From: JAQVSH01 sp964349835
GTDB taxonomy: Bacteria > Bacteroidota > Bacteroidia > Bacteroidales > UBA4181
Reading direction: 5' to 3'
Assembly: GCA_964349835.1 (NCBI GenBank)
Contig: CAYGID010000050.1
Location: 1-15,931, forward strand
DNA length: 15,931 bases
The position numbers were made by a program, and so were the translations under genes. Positions 15,900 to 15,931 of this stretch are shown here, one piece after another; position 1 is the first letter of the stretch, and the number at the start of each line of letters is the position of its first letter. The notes under the pieces were generated by a model. The model had not been told where the DNA came from. It was given only the letters and a program-made list of their open reading frames with translations, and searched no databases.

Positions 15900-15931
15900 A
15901 GAGCATTAGAGCATTAGAGCACTAGAGCACT
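15891..15931 (+). repeat. Tandem octamer array, five units, continuing past the window
   Basis: The units CAGAGCAC, CAGAGCAT, TAGAGCAT, TAGAGCAC and TAGAGCAC are contiguous, with one more base at the window end, so the array is incomplete. The unit and orientation match the array at 9221-9276. Confidence 0.85.

Larger units (their letters stand above)
15721..15931. other. Repeat-dense noncoding region downstream of the operon
   Basis: No convincing gene was found in these 211 nt. The stretch is almost wholly repeats: a heptamer array, a second hairpin, a 12-bp GC-rich direct repeat (TGCGCTGCGCGC at 15772-15783 and 15825-15836), a 13-bp inverted repeat and the start of an octamer array that runs out of the window. 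A minus-strand frame open across 15707-15898 translates these repeats (for example SPFTTNHSPF) and is rejected as a gene. Confidence 0.75.

Overview
The window looks like chromosomal DNA from a member of the Bacteroidota, probably Bacteroidales. The evidence is a full-length hybrid two-component system regulator, several conserved Bacteroidales-type proteins, a near-absence of Shine-Dalgarno sequences, and a TAnnTTTG-type -7 promoter box before fabG. I cannot assign a genus.

Left part (1-3899): on the minus strand lie the first codons of a lipoprotein cut by the window edge and a 618-residue polytopic membrane protein resembling the DUF6057 family. Divergent from these, on the plus strand, are fabG (3-oxoacyl-ACP reductase type SDR) and, 17 nt later, a lipoprotein with a C-terminal TPR-like region resembling DUF6340. 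These look like core genes and have no evident link to what follows.

Right part (4073-15720): a polysaccharide-utilisation module. A 1345-residue hybrid two-component system regulator (periplasmic Reg_prop propellers, Y_Y_Y, TM, histidine kinase, receiver, AraC-type HTH in one chain) sits on the minus strand. Divergent from it are four plus-strand genes in a tight row: a beta-propeller protein of unknown role, a very large multimodular GH3 enzyme, an esterase with an E-set domain plus a CE1-like catalytic domain, and a GH43 enzyme with a C-terminal CBM6. GH43 + GH3 + esterase is a coherent set for arabinoxylan: arabinose removal, ester removal and beta-xylosidase cleavage. The substrate is inferred from families. 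No SusC/SusD pair is in the window.

Intergenic DNA carries an unusual set of short repeats: an 8-bp tandem unit (YAGAGCAY) in arrays at 9221-9276 and 15891-15931, a two-unit copy in reverse orientation at 3912-3927, a 7-bp GGTGAAT-like array at 15738-15772, and twin hairpins at 15711-15728 and 15801-15818 that differ by a compensated base pair. No tRNA, rRNA, CRISPR array, insertion sequence or integrase gene was seen.
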